Assembly (NCBI RefSeq): GCF_009727055.1
Contig: NC_052351.1
Location: 3,102,471-3,166,470 of the forward strand
Direction of reading: 5' to 3'
DNA from: Benincasa hispida
Lineage: Eukaryota; Streptophyta; Magnoliopsida; Cucurbitales; Cucurbitaceae
DNA: 64,000 nt
Part shown: one piece after another, positions 1 to 11,734 of the stretch
Numbering within the stretch: the stretch's first letter is position 1
How the letters are laid out: every line of letters starts with the position of its first letter
Made by a program: the position numbers and the translations under genes
The notes under the pieces: model-generated
Told to the model about the DNA's origin: nothing
The model's database searches: none
Seen by the model: only the letters and a program-made list of their open reading frames with translations

Positions 1-896
1 CAAGGACAGAATGGACACCAATAGGCGTAAATCTCATCGCAACAACCAACAACTTCTTCACCTCTTGAAAATCTGTTAAAAGAATACATACAAAAAAACA
101 AGGCAGATATGCAAAGTCAAGCATCCTTCATTTGAAAATTTGAACTTCAAATGGGATAAATCGCTGGAGAATTGAAAAGCAGACTATAAGGATCATTACC
201 AAGCAATAGTCAACACTGAAGTTCCTCACAATGTGGGAAGTCCAGGTAAAGAACAATGTCACATGGTGATATTGAGAAGTGGCCAGACAATGAAGGAAGA
301 TCATAAAAGAGAAAATTCAATCGCAAATCTAACCACTAGGTACATGGACAATCTTTAGATTAACAACTTGATAGACAACCAACGGAAACTTTCATTACAT
401 AAACTCCATTGCATGAAAGTCTAGAGGAACGCAGAGATTCAACTGAGGAAACTTCAACCTCAAATGCATCAGAAGTACATAGCCCTCCTATCCACAACGG
501 TTGAGGAGAAAGAATGATGAAGGGCAATTTCAACGTTTCCTTGGAGTATTGAAACAACTCATAGCAACATTCCACTAATTGAGGCGTTGGAAAAACTTCC
601 ATCTTATGTGAATTTTTTTGGATGATATTCTCTTAAAGAAAAGAAAGATGGGCAGCCATGAAATGGTAGCATTGACGTAGGAGTGCAGTGCCATTATACA
701 AGAGAATGTTCCACCTAAGATGAGAGATTTGGGAAATTTTACTATTCCTTGTTCAATCGGAGGAGTCCACATAGGGCAAGCCCTTGCGACTTGGGAGCCA
801 GTATCAATCTTATGCCATTATCAGTATTCAAGTGATTGGGAATTGGAGAGCTTGCGTCCACAACGATCACTCTACAATTGGTACACCGTTCAGTAA
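1..896 (+). pseudogene. gag C-terminus and start of retropepsin (Athila-type gypsy)
   Basis: Broken frames read like Athila-type gag-protease. Around 220-270 the reading is GSPGKEQCHMVILRSGQ. Around 510-770 it includes pieces such as FQRFLGVLKQL and ENVPPKMRDLGNFTIPCSIG. At about 775-895 it gives SPCDLGASINLMPLSVFK, then a stop, then LGIGELASTTITLQLVHRSV. The CDLGAS block is where the retropepsin active-site aspartate sits in this lineage. In-frame stops and frame changes make it non-coding. The protease continues at 2798 once the inserted LTR is removed. Confidence 0.75.
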
Positions 897-2797
897 TGTT
901 GGGTTGTATGTCCTAAAACTCGCAGTTTGTAATCTTTAAATTTATTCTATTTACAATAAAGTTGTTATTGATGTTTATTCAATAAAGTTGTTATTGAACA
1001 TGTAAATTGCACTTGTAATAGCCTAAATTCAATAAACTAACGAACCCCTGGCTATAGCATGAATACTTGAACTTTTATACGGAGACGTAAAAGAGGATCA
1101 AGTTTGAGTATATAGCCAAAATGGTCTATAAGTGTAAGGATAAGGTTGGGTACCTTACCATGGGGACACTATGGATGCGACCCACTTTGTATTTGATACA
1201 AATGATGTGATCCCGAAATCGTTCATGTGGAGACATGCAAGTGGAGGTATCCTATGTAAAGATGCTTGCATAAGATTGAACCACGAAATAATCACTTTTC
1301 TTTATGACACCGTTTACTGTTAAAACTGACTATTTAAACTCGATGACCTAAGGTAATTCAATCTCGATCTTGAGCTAACTATGAACTCTCGTTTATTCAG
1401 GATTATCCTTTAATTTGCAATGGTGAGAGTGACTCAACATCACCGTTCATTAAGCCTCCCATTTTAGGGGTAAGACCAGGTAGACAACTAAAGATATAGT
1501 CTTGTAAGATGGAATTCGCTCCTATCCACTTTCTTTGGTAGTAGATAGGTTGTTCCCTTAAGTATTGACTCCTAGTCTTGAACAAGGGGCCATGTCCTCT
1601 TTATGACTGAGGGGGACTCAGTTTATTAGTAAGATTATAAACCAATTGTCCATTAGTGGATCAGTGGAGACGTAAGGAGCAAGATATATTACAGGGGTAA
1701 AAATGTAATTTTGACCTAGTGTAATTTTGACTTAGCTGTAGATATAAAAAACCTGTGAAGGATCGACTTACTGATCATGGTCAAATCAAGTGGATAGAAA
1801 TATATCTATAGGGAGGAGATTGCAGCTACTGGACTTTAATGGGGTGACCCAGTAGTTAACGAATGTTGATTAATTCAGTTAAAAGGGTTTAGCCAATTAA
1901 TCTCAAATCACTGGAGCTCATAGCTCATAAATGGACTAAACCTTAGAATAGTGATGAGAAAATTCGAAATGTTCAAATTCGATTTAAGGGAATTATTGAT
2001 CATATTAGATATAATCAAAACATTTAATTGTTGTATTAAACAAATTGGAGAAGTGGAAGTATTTAAATATGATTTAAATATTGATTACATGAATAGGGAT
2101 TCATGTTTGAAATAGGTGTTATATTAATTTAATATTTGATAATTAATTAATTAATTAATTAGAATTAATTTGATTTAAAATTGTTTATTAGAATTAATTT
2201 TATTTAAATATTAATTAATGAATTAATATTTTATACAATTGAAATTCTATTTATATTTGGAAATTGAAATTTCAAATAAATATGATTTTTATAGAAAAAT
2301 CATTAAAAAAAAATAGAAATTAGGGTTAAGTGGGTTTTTCCCACTTCAACCATTATCTAAAACACCTAAGAAATCCACTTCTTTATGATATGTTTGGTGT
2401 AAAAAATCATGCAATTTGATTGAATGTTGAAGAAGATTAAAAACTATCTCAATCAATTGAGATGAGATTGATGCAATTAGATTTTTTTTTTATAGAGAAA
2501 ATGGATTCTCTCAAAACTTGACACGAAAACGAAAAATCTCTCCAAATTACTTCAGATCTCTTCTCATTTTGGATTCCACAATCCAATCTAAGGTCAGAGG
2601 ATAGTAGGGAAGACACTTGTGGTGGTCCAGATGCTGTTGGAGAGGAGAATTCAACTGGGTTTAGAGCTAATTTGGAGGATTTATCAAAGGTTGTAATTCT
2701 GAAACCCTATCTTCTTTTATTGAACTTGCATACTTAATCTCTAAAATCAATGTAGTTAGAGTGCTTTACTTCCGTATGTTGAATGTTAACACCATCA
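897..2797 (+). mobile_element. Solo LTR (TGTTGGG family, copy A), 1901 bp
   Basis: It begins TGTTGGGTTGTATGTCC and ends ACACCATCA, so it has LTR-type TG...CA termini. The flanks are AGTAA (892-896) and AGTAG (2798-2802), a 5-bp target-site duplication with one mismatch. Removing the element joins the protease reading ...QLVHRSV to VQPEGKLENVLVKVDK, which proves it is an insertion. No internal retrotransposon region is present, so it is a solo LTR. The interior is AT-rich, with runs of AATTAATT around 2130-2230. Related copies are the LTRs at 8092-10237, 29395-31371, 32359-34551 and 61744-63559. Confidence 0.85.
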
Positions 2798-3167
2798 AGT
2801 AGTACAACCGGAAGGAAAATTGGAAAATGTGCTGGTGAAGGTGGATAAATTAATTCTACCTGTCGACTTCATAATATTAGACTACGAAACTGACAAGGAT
2901 GTACCCATCATTTTAGGAAGACATTTTCTCTCCACGGGAAGGATGCGAATCAATGTGTACAAAGGAGAAATCACCATGCAGGTAAATCGCCAAAAGATGA
3001 AGTTTAATATTCTCAAAGCGATGGAATATCCTGATGAAATAAACGTATGTCATGCAATTGAGTTAGAAGAAGATTGGCTTTACAAGCTTGAATTTGAAAT
3101 CAATAAGGCAATGGAAGAAGAGAACGACGATATAAATTTCAACAGCTTGAATCGTGTTATGCGATAA
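2798..3167 (+). pseudogene. Retropepsin C-terminal half (Athila-type gypsy)
   Basis: After the inserted LTR the protease continues with ENVLVKVDKLILPVDFIILD, then VPIILGRHFLSTGRMRINV, then KGEITMQVNRQKMKFN. These are the flap and C-terminal strands of the plant gypsy aspartic protease; the I-L-G-R block is diagnostic. The open stretch from the ATG at 2820 is only a fragment of the former gag-pol protein, and that ATG is an ordinary internal Met. Confidence 0.8.
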
Positions 3168-3359
3168 AAGAAATTTAGAGGAATTTTGAGCCTTTAAGCT
3201 TAGAAAATCGAGAAAGCAAGATTAAGCATTCGCTTGAGCAATCATCTGTATTGGAATTAATGGCGCTCTCTGCTTATTTAAAGTATGCATTTCTCGATGA
3301 ACATGACACTCTCCTATTATCATCTGAGCAACACTCTCTAAAGAAAATGAAGATGCTCT

Positions 3360-4660
3360 TTTAAAGATTTTGAAGTAGTATATTAAGGCGATAGGATGGA
3401 CCCTAGCAGATATCAAGAGAATAAACCTCTCTTATTGCATGCATAAAATTCGACTCGAAGATGGAAGGGACGACTCTATTGAACATCAGCGTAGGCTCAA
3501 TCCTACAATGAAGGAAGTTGTAAAAAAAGAGATCATTAAGTGGTTGGATGCAGGGGCTATCTTTCCCATTGCAGACAGTAAATGGGTACACCTTATACAA
3601 TGCGTTCCCAAAAAAGGTGGTATCACAGCAGTCCCTAATCAAAACAACAAACTCATCCCTACACAAATAGTCACAGGATGGAGGATCAATACGGACTATA
3701 AAAAGCTCAACACGATGACAAATAAGAACCACATCCCCTTACCTTTTATTGTTCATATGCTAGATAGATTAATAGGTAATGTCTTATTCTGCTTTCTAGA
3801 TGGTTGCAGGGTACAATCAAATCATGATTGCACTAGAGGATCAAGAGAAAACAACCTTTACCTACCCATATGGAACATTCGCCTTCTGGCGCATGCCCTT
3901 TGGGCTATACAATGCCTCTAGCATCTTTTAGAGGTGCATGATGGCCATCTTCTTTGACTATCTGGAAGAATCAGTAGAAATTTATATGAATGATTTCTCA
4001 GGTTATGGGTAAACTTATGACGTATGCCTGGCCAATCTTGAAAAAAATATTGAGAATGTGTGAAAACGCCAATCTGGTTCTTAACTGGGAAAAGTGTCAT
4101 TTTATGGTAACTGAAGGGATTTTGCTTGGACACAAGGTGTCTAAGTAGGGGTTAAAGGTTGATAAAGCGAAAATAGAAGTCGTGAAAAAACTGCCACCGC
4201 CTACAAATGTCAAGACACTACGTAGCTTTCTTAGACATGTCGGGTTCTATCGACGATTTATCAAAGAATTCTCAAAGATCGCACGTCCTTTGAACATGAT
4301 GTTGGGAGTTAATAGAACTTTTGAATTCAACCATGATTGTTTGATAGCATTTGAAACACTAAAGTAAGCACTAGTCAAAGTGTCCATTCTGATCGCACCC
4401 GATTGGTCAAGTACCTTTGAATTAATGTGCGATGCAAGTGACTATGCGATGAGGGCAACCCTAGCGCAGTGCAAAGATAAGATTCTTCAACTGATCGCAT
4501 ATGCAAGCAAAACTCTTGATAGTGCACAAATGAACTATACAAAAACTGAGAAAGAGTTACTCGCAGTAGTGTTTGCAGTTGAAAAATTCAGATCTTATTT
4601 GTTGGGATCAAAAGTTATTATCCATATAGATCACTCGACAACAAGTATTTGACGACCAAA
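3360..4660 (+). pseudogene. Reverse transcriptase and RNase H (Athila-type gypsy), broken
   Basis: The RT begins near 3400 and continues through EHQRRLNPTMKEVVKKEII, KWVHLIQCVPKKGG and HIPLPFIVHMLDRLIG. A frameshift near 3805 breaks the FCFLDG / GYNQIMIA block, and the sequence continues in another frame as YPYGTFAFWRMPFGLYNAS. The catalytic box reads EIYMNDFSGYG near 3975-4010, with Asn where the first Asp of the usual MDD is expected. The connection and RNase H follow at 4182-4367 (LPPPTNVKTLRSFLRHVGFY) and 4380-4652 (ELMCDASDYAMRATLAQ). Internal stops at 4147 and 4364 and the altered catalytic box make it inactive. Confidence 0.85.
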
Positions 4661-6140
4661 AAGGATGCGAAGCTGCAGTCGATTAGATGGATGCTGCTTT
4701 TGCAAAAGTTCGATAGAAAAATTGTTGATCGTAAGGGATCAGAGAGCAAGGTAGTAGACCACCTATCGGTCCTTGAGAACGCCGAATGCGATTAACTACA
4801 ACTAGAGGTAAACGCCTGATGAAAAGATATTGAAGATTGATGAAATTTTGCCCCGGTATGTTGATATTGTCAATTATCTGGTATGCAAGCAATTTCCAAA
4901 AAAATACACTTCACAACAAAAGAAGAAGCTGAAAAATGAATGTAAGTTCTATTATTGGGACGAGCCTCACCTTTACAAGCGAGACCTTGACCATATTTTC
5001 AGACAATGTGTACCAGAGACTGCATATCAACACATCTTATATCAATTCCATGAGTCATCATTTGGTGGACATTTTGGGGGTCAACATACAATAGCTAAAG
5101 TACTTCAAAGTGGGTATTATTGACCAATGCTTTTCAAAGATGCCAGGGTATATGTAATGAGATGCGAGAATTGACAACACACCAGGAATATTTATGGAAG
5201 AAATGAGATGCCATTAAGTGTTATTTTAGAATTTGAGTTATTTGATGTATGGGGAATAGATTTCATGGGCCCATTCCTGCCATCCAACGACCACAACTAC
5301 ATTTTAGTAGCTGTTGATTATGTCTTAAAATGGGTTGAAGCGATTTTTTGTGCTTCAAATGATGCGGCAACAGTATCAAAATTCCTTTAGGAAAATATCT
5401 TCACCCGCTTTGGCACTCTACGTGCCATCATAAGCGATGAGGGCATCTACTTCATTAATCACATTGTTAACAAGCTGTTACTCAAGTATAATATCCATCA
5501 CAAAATCGCAACAACTTACCATCCCCAAACCACTGGACAAGCTGAAGTGTCCAATAGAGAAATCAAGTACATACTTGAGAAGGTTGTCAACACAACACGG
5601 AAGGATTGGATGCATAAGTTAGACGAGGCATTGTAGGCCTACCAAATGGCGTATAAAACGCCCATTGGAATGTCCCCTTACGTGCTTGTATTTGGCAAAG
5701 CTTGCCATTTACCTTTGGAACTTGAGTACAAAGCATTCTGGGCAACCAAGAAACTCTACTTCAATATCGATGCAGTAGGGGAAGCAAGAAAATTGCAGCT
5801 GCATGAGTTAGATGAATGGAGATTGCAGGCGTACAAGAACGCCAAAATCTATAAAGAGCGCATGAAGCATTGGCACGACCAACACATAAGTAAGAAAGAT
5901 TTTGAGATTGGACAAAAAATTCTTTTATTTAACTCACATCTTCGATTATTCCTATGAAAATTGAAATCACGACGATCAGAACTATTTGTAATTAAGGAGA
6001 TCTACCCTCACGGATCAGTGGAACTAACACAGGAGGACGGATCAGACCCATTGAAGGTTAATGGTCAAAGACTCAAGCCATACTATAGAGGCAACATTGA
6101 TCGCCAGAAAGCCTCCATCGAATTAGGCAAACCTGAATGA
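4660..6140 (+). pseudogene. Integrase (Athila-type gypsy), broken
   Basis: The zinc-binding region lies at 4830-5123 (CKFYYWDEPHLYKRDLDHI, then HESSFGGHFGGQHTIAKVLQ). The catalytic core follows at 5208-5390 ([20 protein letters not shown]). It continues in another frame as [15 protein letters not shown] and [20 protein letters not shown] up to about 5600. The C-terminal part is at 5646-5957 ([20 protein letters not shown]), with a tail ending GNIDRQKASIELGKPE and a stop at 6138-6140. The D,D,E residues can still be read, but stops and frameshifts interrupt the frame at least four times. Confidence 0.85.
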
Positions 6141-6440
6141 TGCGGTGAACAAGTCCTTGGATGACAAAGCTGACATCTTTTCAGGGACGTGTCACATCCT
6201 TTTGTATTTTCTTTTCTTAGTTTGAATTTTAATTTCTATTTATTTAATTATTTTTTCTTGAATTTTTTTTTGAAATATGATTGCTTCACATGATTTTGAT
6301 TACCTTTGGAATCGATTAGAATTAGGGTCGAAAAATGAATGAGTACTGCGACGAGTATGGGATGCATAGTTCTATGCTCTTATATGCTCATCGCATGAAA
6401 TGGTACCTAAAACGTCTAAATCCTACCATTAATGGTAGGT

Positions 6441-6820
6441 GAAAGGACATCCATCACGTGCGCCGTTTGACATTCCATCACATCACACTTTCATTAAATG
6501 ATCCATCATGAGGTTAACATCAGCTTCAAAAAGTGTGCCTTCCCCATACTTATTTAAACCCCATTTCCCCCTTTCATCCTTTCACACTTTCAAAAGAACC
6601 CTAAACCCTTTGATTTTCGACAAAATTGGTGAAATGACATCCATCACACGAGCTGTTTGACATTCCGTCACACCATGCTTTCATTAAATGATCCATCATG
6701 AGGGTGACATCAACTTCAAAACGTGTGCCTTCCACATATTTATTTAAACCTTATTTCCCCCCTTTCATCCTTTCATGCTTTCAAAGGAACCCCAAACCCT
6801 TCGATTTTCAACAAAATTTC
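6441..6820 (+). repeat. Imperfect 190-bp tandem duplication after pol
   Basis: The block beginning GAAAGGACATCCATCAC at 6441 recurs as GAAATGACATCCATCAC at 6631, exactly 190 bp on. The two copies stay in register to CTTTGATTTTCGACAAAATT (6609) and CTTCGATTTTCAACAAAATT (6799). They differ by scattered substitutions. The repeat lies between the integrase stop and the extra ORF, in the non-coding spacer of the gypsy element. Confidence 0.8.
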
Positions 6821-8091
6821 TGGCGACCTTCATCCTTCCAAACCTTCAAACATCTACCCTTTCTTCCCAAAATCTTCAAAATGGCCCACCAATTCAACCC
6901 TGCTGCATCCAACCTTGTGGTAGCTTCATCGTCTTCATACGAAGTTGTAATGCAGTCGATAGGTTTCAACTTTATCGAAATTTCGTTTGTGGCAGTGTAT
7001 ATGCACCACCCCTCACAATTGGAGCAATTTCACCATTTAACCCTAACCTTCTCACGACTGACATAGAACCCTACCAAGAGCAGACATTGTCTCAATCATT
7101 TTATCCAAAATAAAGGAGGCAACAATCAGCTTCATGCACTAGCAAGATTGAGGGCACTTGTGAGGCAAGAAGGAGAGACGAGTGAAACGTTTACGGGGAA
7201 ATTTTGATGAGTCTTAAGCTGCTTGAATCCCTGGATGAAGAAGAAGTGAACCAGCCCAGCAAGGCAATGGTTGGAAGTGGTCCTAAGGCATTGACTTCTA
7301 TGTGCCAAGCCCGACCAACGTCAAAGAATGACTCTTTTAAAAAAGATGTGCAGGCGACGAGAAGGCTAAAGGAAGGTGTCAAAGAAAGGATGGTGACACT
7401 ATGCATAGATCTAGGGGAAGAAGTGGTTATGCTCGCCTCATCTGGAGAGCGCTTGGCAGCCAAGGTGGCCGCAAAAACAAAGAAAATTAGAGAAGACTTC
7501 AGGGAGACAAGGAAAGAAGTTGAATTACTCATTGCAGCAACAGAATTCCATCATGATACACGCGATGAATAGCTTGCAGATGCTGGTGTTGCGACGTGCA
7601 ATAGAGAAGAATCAATGGACAGTGCGAATCGCACCGTATTAGCATTTGGGGAAGAGAGGAAAGAAGACAGTGATGCAGAGAAGAGGAAAGAAAAAGAGAA
7701 GGCTCAATGCATTAGCAAAAAAATGGAAAAAAAAAAAAAAAGAAGAAAAGAAGAAGTTGAGAGAAGAGGAGGAAAGACGAAAAAAAATGGAGAGAAAAAG
7801 AAAACAATTAGAAAAAGAAGTGGCAAAGACCAAAAAAAGGACATGATGCCCAAAAAGGAGGCATCGAGAAAAGAAAATAAAGGGAAAACACCCATGATGA
7901 AAACGAGGAGAAGACACCAAATAGAAGACCAATTTTCCTCAAAATGGGATTCTTCCTCGAGAGCGCACCCTTACCCAAGTTCATCACTAAAGCAGTCGAC
8001 GCGATGAGGTGGAGGGACTTTACGAAGATCTCAAAGTGGTAAAACCTAGCATGGTGAGGGCATTTTATGACAGAGTCGCATGCCACAAAAT

Positions 8092-10237
8092 TAAAGGAAC
8101 TCTTATCAAAGAGTACCTATGAGCGAAAGCAAGATCGTTCCGAATTCAGTGTGACAGAAAAACAAGCATTCACAAATATACATACAAGTTATACAATTCA
8201 GAATAAATTACGGCATGCTATCAACAACTTAAATACAAAAGAACAAGAGACTCACCTTTGAAGAACTTTTCTTCTCTTAATCTCTCGCTCTCGTCAAGAA
8301 CAACCCCTTTCGTTGTCGCTGCAACGCCAAGCCAATTGTCTACCAAATCTCACTGTCACTTAACATCGAACGGTCTTATACACAAACAAGCAGCAAGTTG
8401 AACACCACCACCCAGTGGCCTTGGTATTCTCGAAGTGAGAATCCAGGAGGTGTGGGATTCTGTTGGATTTGGTAGAGGGCAGGAGGAAAGAACGATCGTA
8501 TTCAACGACCAAGCAAGTGGGAGAGTTTAGAGTCTATCGTATAGACTGGTGCTCGATCGTTTAGTAAAAGGTGCACGATCATTTAGGTAAATAGGTAAGA
8601 TTGTTTAGACGATCGTTTAGGTAATCTCGCTTTTGCACGCAATCGTTTAGTAAAAGCTATACGATCGTTTAGGTCGACTGAGCGTGTACACGATCGTTTA
8701 GGAAAACTTGAGCTGTCGTGTAGGCTCTTGTTAGCTAAATGATAGACAGTGTACAATTTTATGAAGTGATTATCTGATTCTTTACAAAATGAAAACAATT
8801 TTCATTTTATCCTTTTAGTTATGAAAACTGAATGCAACTTCCCACTTTCACGCACGATTATGGAGAAAACCACCAACAATTATCTCATAATTGTCTAATT
8901 ATAAATAAATATAATAACTAACTTATCATGTTATATTTATAATCTATAGTTTTAATATCACATCATATGCAATATTTAAACCATAGTTCTTTTCTTCTCT
9001 ATTAGATATAAATCATATTTATATCATTTTCCTCCAATTAATGTATCTCATACGTCATGTCAACTATATCATATATAATTGACCAGTTTAATCATATCAT
9101 ATATAATCAAACTCCCTCTTGTCAATTTGAACACTTCAAACTGACCCAAAAACTGATTCTCAACTTGAATCCAGTGAGCTACCAAGGGGACTTTATGGAC
9201 CTGTAGCTTGATTCCAATAGTACGTGAATAGCTGACTAAACTCTTTAGCCACGAGATCCATCATTCGTCAACTTTTGGGTACTCCACTAAAGACCGACAA
9301 CTGCACTCTTCTCACCATATATATATTTCTGTGTCCATCGGATATAACCAATCAACAGTACGATAACCATCCACACATGCTCGTAAGTACAATTGTGCCA
9401 ATTTATCATTTTTCCCTTGTAGTTATATCTAACTTCTTAAGTACCACTGATCCCTCTAGTGAACAATACAACATAGTCCTACTATGTGTGGACACCTCTA
9501 GGGTCATGAGAAGGTATGTGGTGCCACATCGTTCAAGTCTCAGAATCAGCCCTTAAGGGAGCAACTTATCTACTTACCCCTGCTTCGGGGAAGGAGTGAA
9601 TTCCATCTTGTGTAGTTGAGTTTCTAGCTCCCCAATCAGACGAATCCCCAAAGTGGTAGGTTTGAGTCGAAAATTTGGTCACTTGCACCCATGAAAATCA
9701 AAGGACCACCCTCAAAGGTAGAAGTTTTCAACTTACTCAAGATTAAGATTATGTTACCTATGGTCATCCTAGTGAAGTGAAGTCTTTGTCATGAACGGCA
9801 TTATATAACGAGACTAAACACTTCGTGGTCCGGTCTTATACAAACTCCTTTGTATAGGACGCTCTGCTCGCATGTCTCCACATGAATGATTAGGATCAAA
9901 TCATTTGTAGCATGTCACAACACTTGTAACAATCTACAAAGTGGGCCACATCTGTAGTGTCACTAGGATAAGGTTTCCATCCTTTATCCATATACTACAT
10001 ACCATTTTGGTTATCACTTAAGGCATGATCTACCTGTATGTCTCCACATACATGCTTAAGTTACAATGACAACCAGGGATCTTAGTTTATTGGTTCGTGG
10101 TAAAGCAATTAAAACATCTCATGTTTCATAGACAACAGTGAAGAAAATATCATATATTATTACATCACAAGCGTTTGTTCAATACAGTGTTTACAAACTA
10201 CAGGACCCAACAAGAGTTTAGGGCATCAACCCCAACA
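8092..10237 (-). mobile_element. Solo LTR (TGTTGGG family, copy B), 2146 bp, minus strand
   Basis: On the minus strand it starts TGTTGGGGTTGATGCCCTAA at 10237. The flanks are AAAAT (8087-8091) and AAAAT (10238-10242), an exact 5-bp target duplication. The expected terminal CA has decayed to TA at 8092. Removing it brings the two halves of the plant transposon domain together, with a 1-base frame offset. Inside, 8554-8701 holds seven copies of a motif related to CGATCGTTTAG. The interior aligns by eye with the copies at 29395-31371 and 32359-34551. Confidence 0.75.
8554..8701. repeat. CGATCGTTTAG motif array in LTR copy B
   Basis: Motif starts are near 8554, 8576, 8599, 8610, 8640, 8662 and 8691. 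Four are exact CGATCGTTTAG; the others differ by one or two bases. The full form CTAAACGATCGTTTAG is a perfect 16-bp palindrome. Spacings are about 22, 23, 11, 30, 22 and 29 bp. Related copies occur at 29610-29815, 33880-34080 and 63840-64000. Confidence 0.7.
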
Positions 10238-11734
10238 AAAATACCAAGTAGACATTGGCACAGAGATAGTTTGTTTTGACATTAAGAAACTCAACACCAT
10301 TTATAAGTTAGAAAACGCTCTTGAAGCAGAAGGAAATGAAATCATTGAGGAACCAACTGGTGAGGAATAAAGGGAAGCTCTAAGGTTGGTAGCCGAGCCT
10401 GGAGTGAAGTGGATTACTTCCACTAAGGGAATGAAGACATTATTGTCACATAACCTGACGCCTGAAGCAAATGTGTTGCTATACTTCATAAAAAAGAAGC
10501 TGTTTCCAACAATGCATCACATTCAGTGTCAAGAGATCACGTGATGGTGATTTATTACATCATGAAACACATCCCCATCAATGTTGGTCACATAATCACT
10601 CCGCAGATATGAAATTCATTCTCCAAACCAAGGGGAAAACTCTTTTTCCTATCACTTGTAACAAGGTTGTGCGATGCTCAAGGCCTTTTTGAAGATGAGC
10701 AAGAGATGGTGGTAAAGGGAGTTCTTACCAGTCAATCCCTTCGTCGCCTGATGAGATTGTTAACACCTCAAACTGAGGCAAGTCAGTCGATGTAGCCAAA
10801 CTAAGCGCCCAACATAGAAAAAACCACAGTCTTCCATCGAGCCCTTAAAACCTAAAAGAAGAAAGGTGTTGTGGATGTTGATAAAATGATTGCCACGCCA
10901 ACAAAGGCGGTCACACCTCAAGATGAGAGGTCACCTTCTCCTCGCCATATTGAATTCTCCCTGCCTCTGCTTGGATAGAACACTCCCCCACACTAGGTCG
11001 ACTCTGATGTAGATGCGCTTTTATTTCCAACATTAAGAGAGTCCCCCAAGTTAGGCGTTGATATGAATAAACACCCCCCTCCTCCTGACGATACTCCTCT
11101 ACCTCATCTTCTGATCGCACCCAGACCATCAACGCCTCCACCTCCACCCAATGAACAAGACAAATATTTGGTTCCTGAGGAGCCTAAGTCCCAAGCGTCC
11201 ACACAACAAAGCCCGCTACTGATGACCTAAGCCATCCACTTCCTGGATATGAAACAGGTGGTGGATCTGGCATTGGTGAGGTCAGCGGGTGCTCATTTGG
11301 TGAGAAAAGTCAACACCATGATCCCAATGCAACTGAAGATAGAGATTGTGATGAATGGTACAAAATCCTCTATGATGACCTCCGAGAGCCGACTATGGGA
11401 GGCTTCGACAAGCTATCGTGACACCAGCACGAAATCATAAGTCAACTCAACGACTTAAGGCGACAACAACAAGAGCTTGTTAACAAACAAAACGAGCTTC
11501 GAGGATTCATCCAGCACCAAGTTCAAATGGTTCAATAGATCACTGCACAAACTTTTATCTGCCAGTAGACATAGCGACAACACGAATAGTTCCACTTCAT
11601 GATTCAGTTCTTTCAGAACGTACTTGCACGCCTTATAGTCGGACCAGGCATTTCCCCGCATCTCAAAATCCCTTGCAATTCCCATAGGACAATGACATAC
11701 CCCCTCCAGAACCAAACAACGATGCGGGCGAACA

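Noticed and set aside
2820..3167. Stand-alone 115-residue protein-coding gene
   Set aside because: It is the C-terminal half of a gypsy retropepsin and continues the reading interrupted by the LTR at 897-2797.
7615..8086. Several overlapping Lys/Glu-rich or Phe/Ser-rich ORFs on both strands
   Set aside because: Purine-rich low-complexity DNA keeps several frames open. At most one belongs to the extra ORF of the gypsy element; the others are shadows.
8554..8701. CRISPR-like array suggested by repeated CGATCGTTTAG words
   Set aside because: Repeats are short (11 bp), degenerate, unevenly spaced and lie inside a plant LTR. Spacers are not uniform and no cas genes are expected in a plant nuclear genome.
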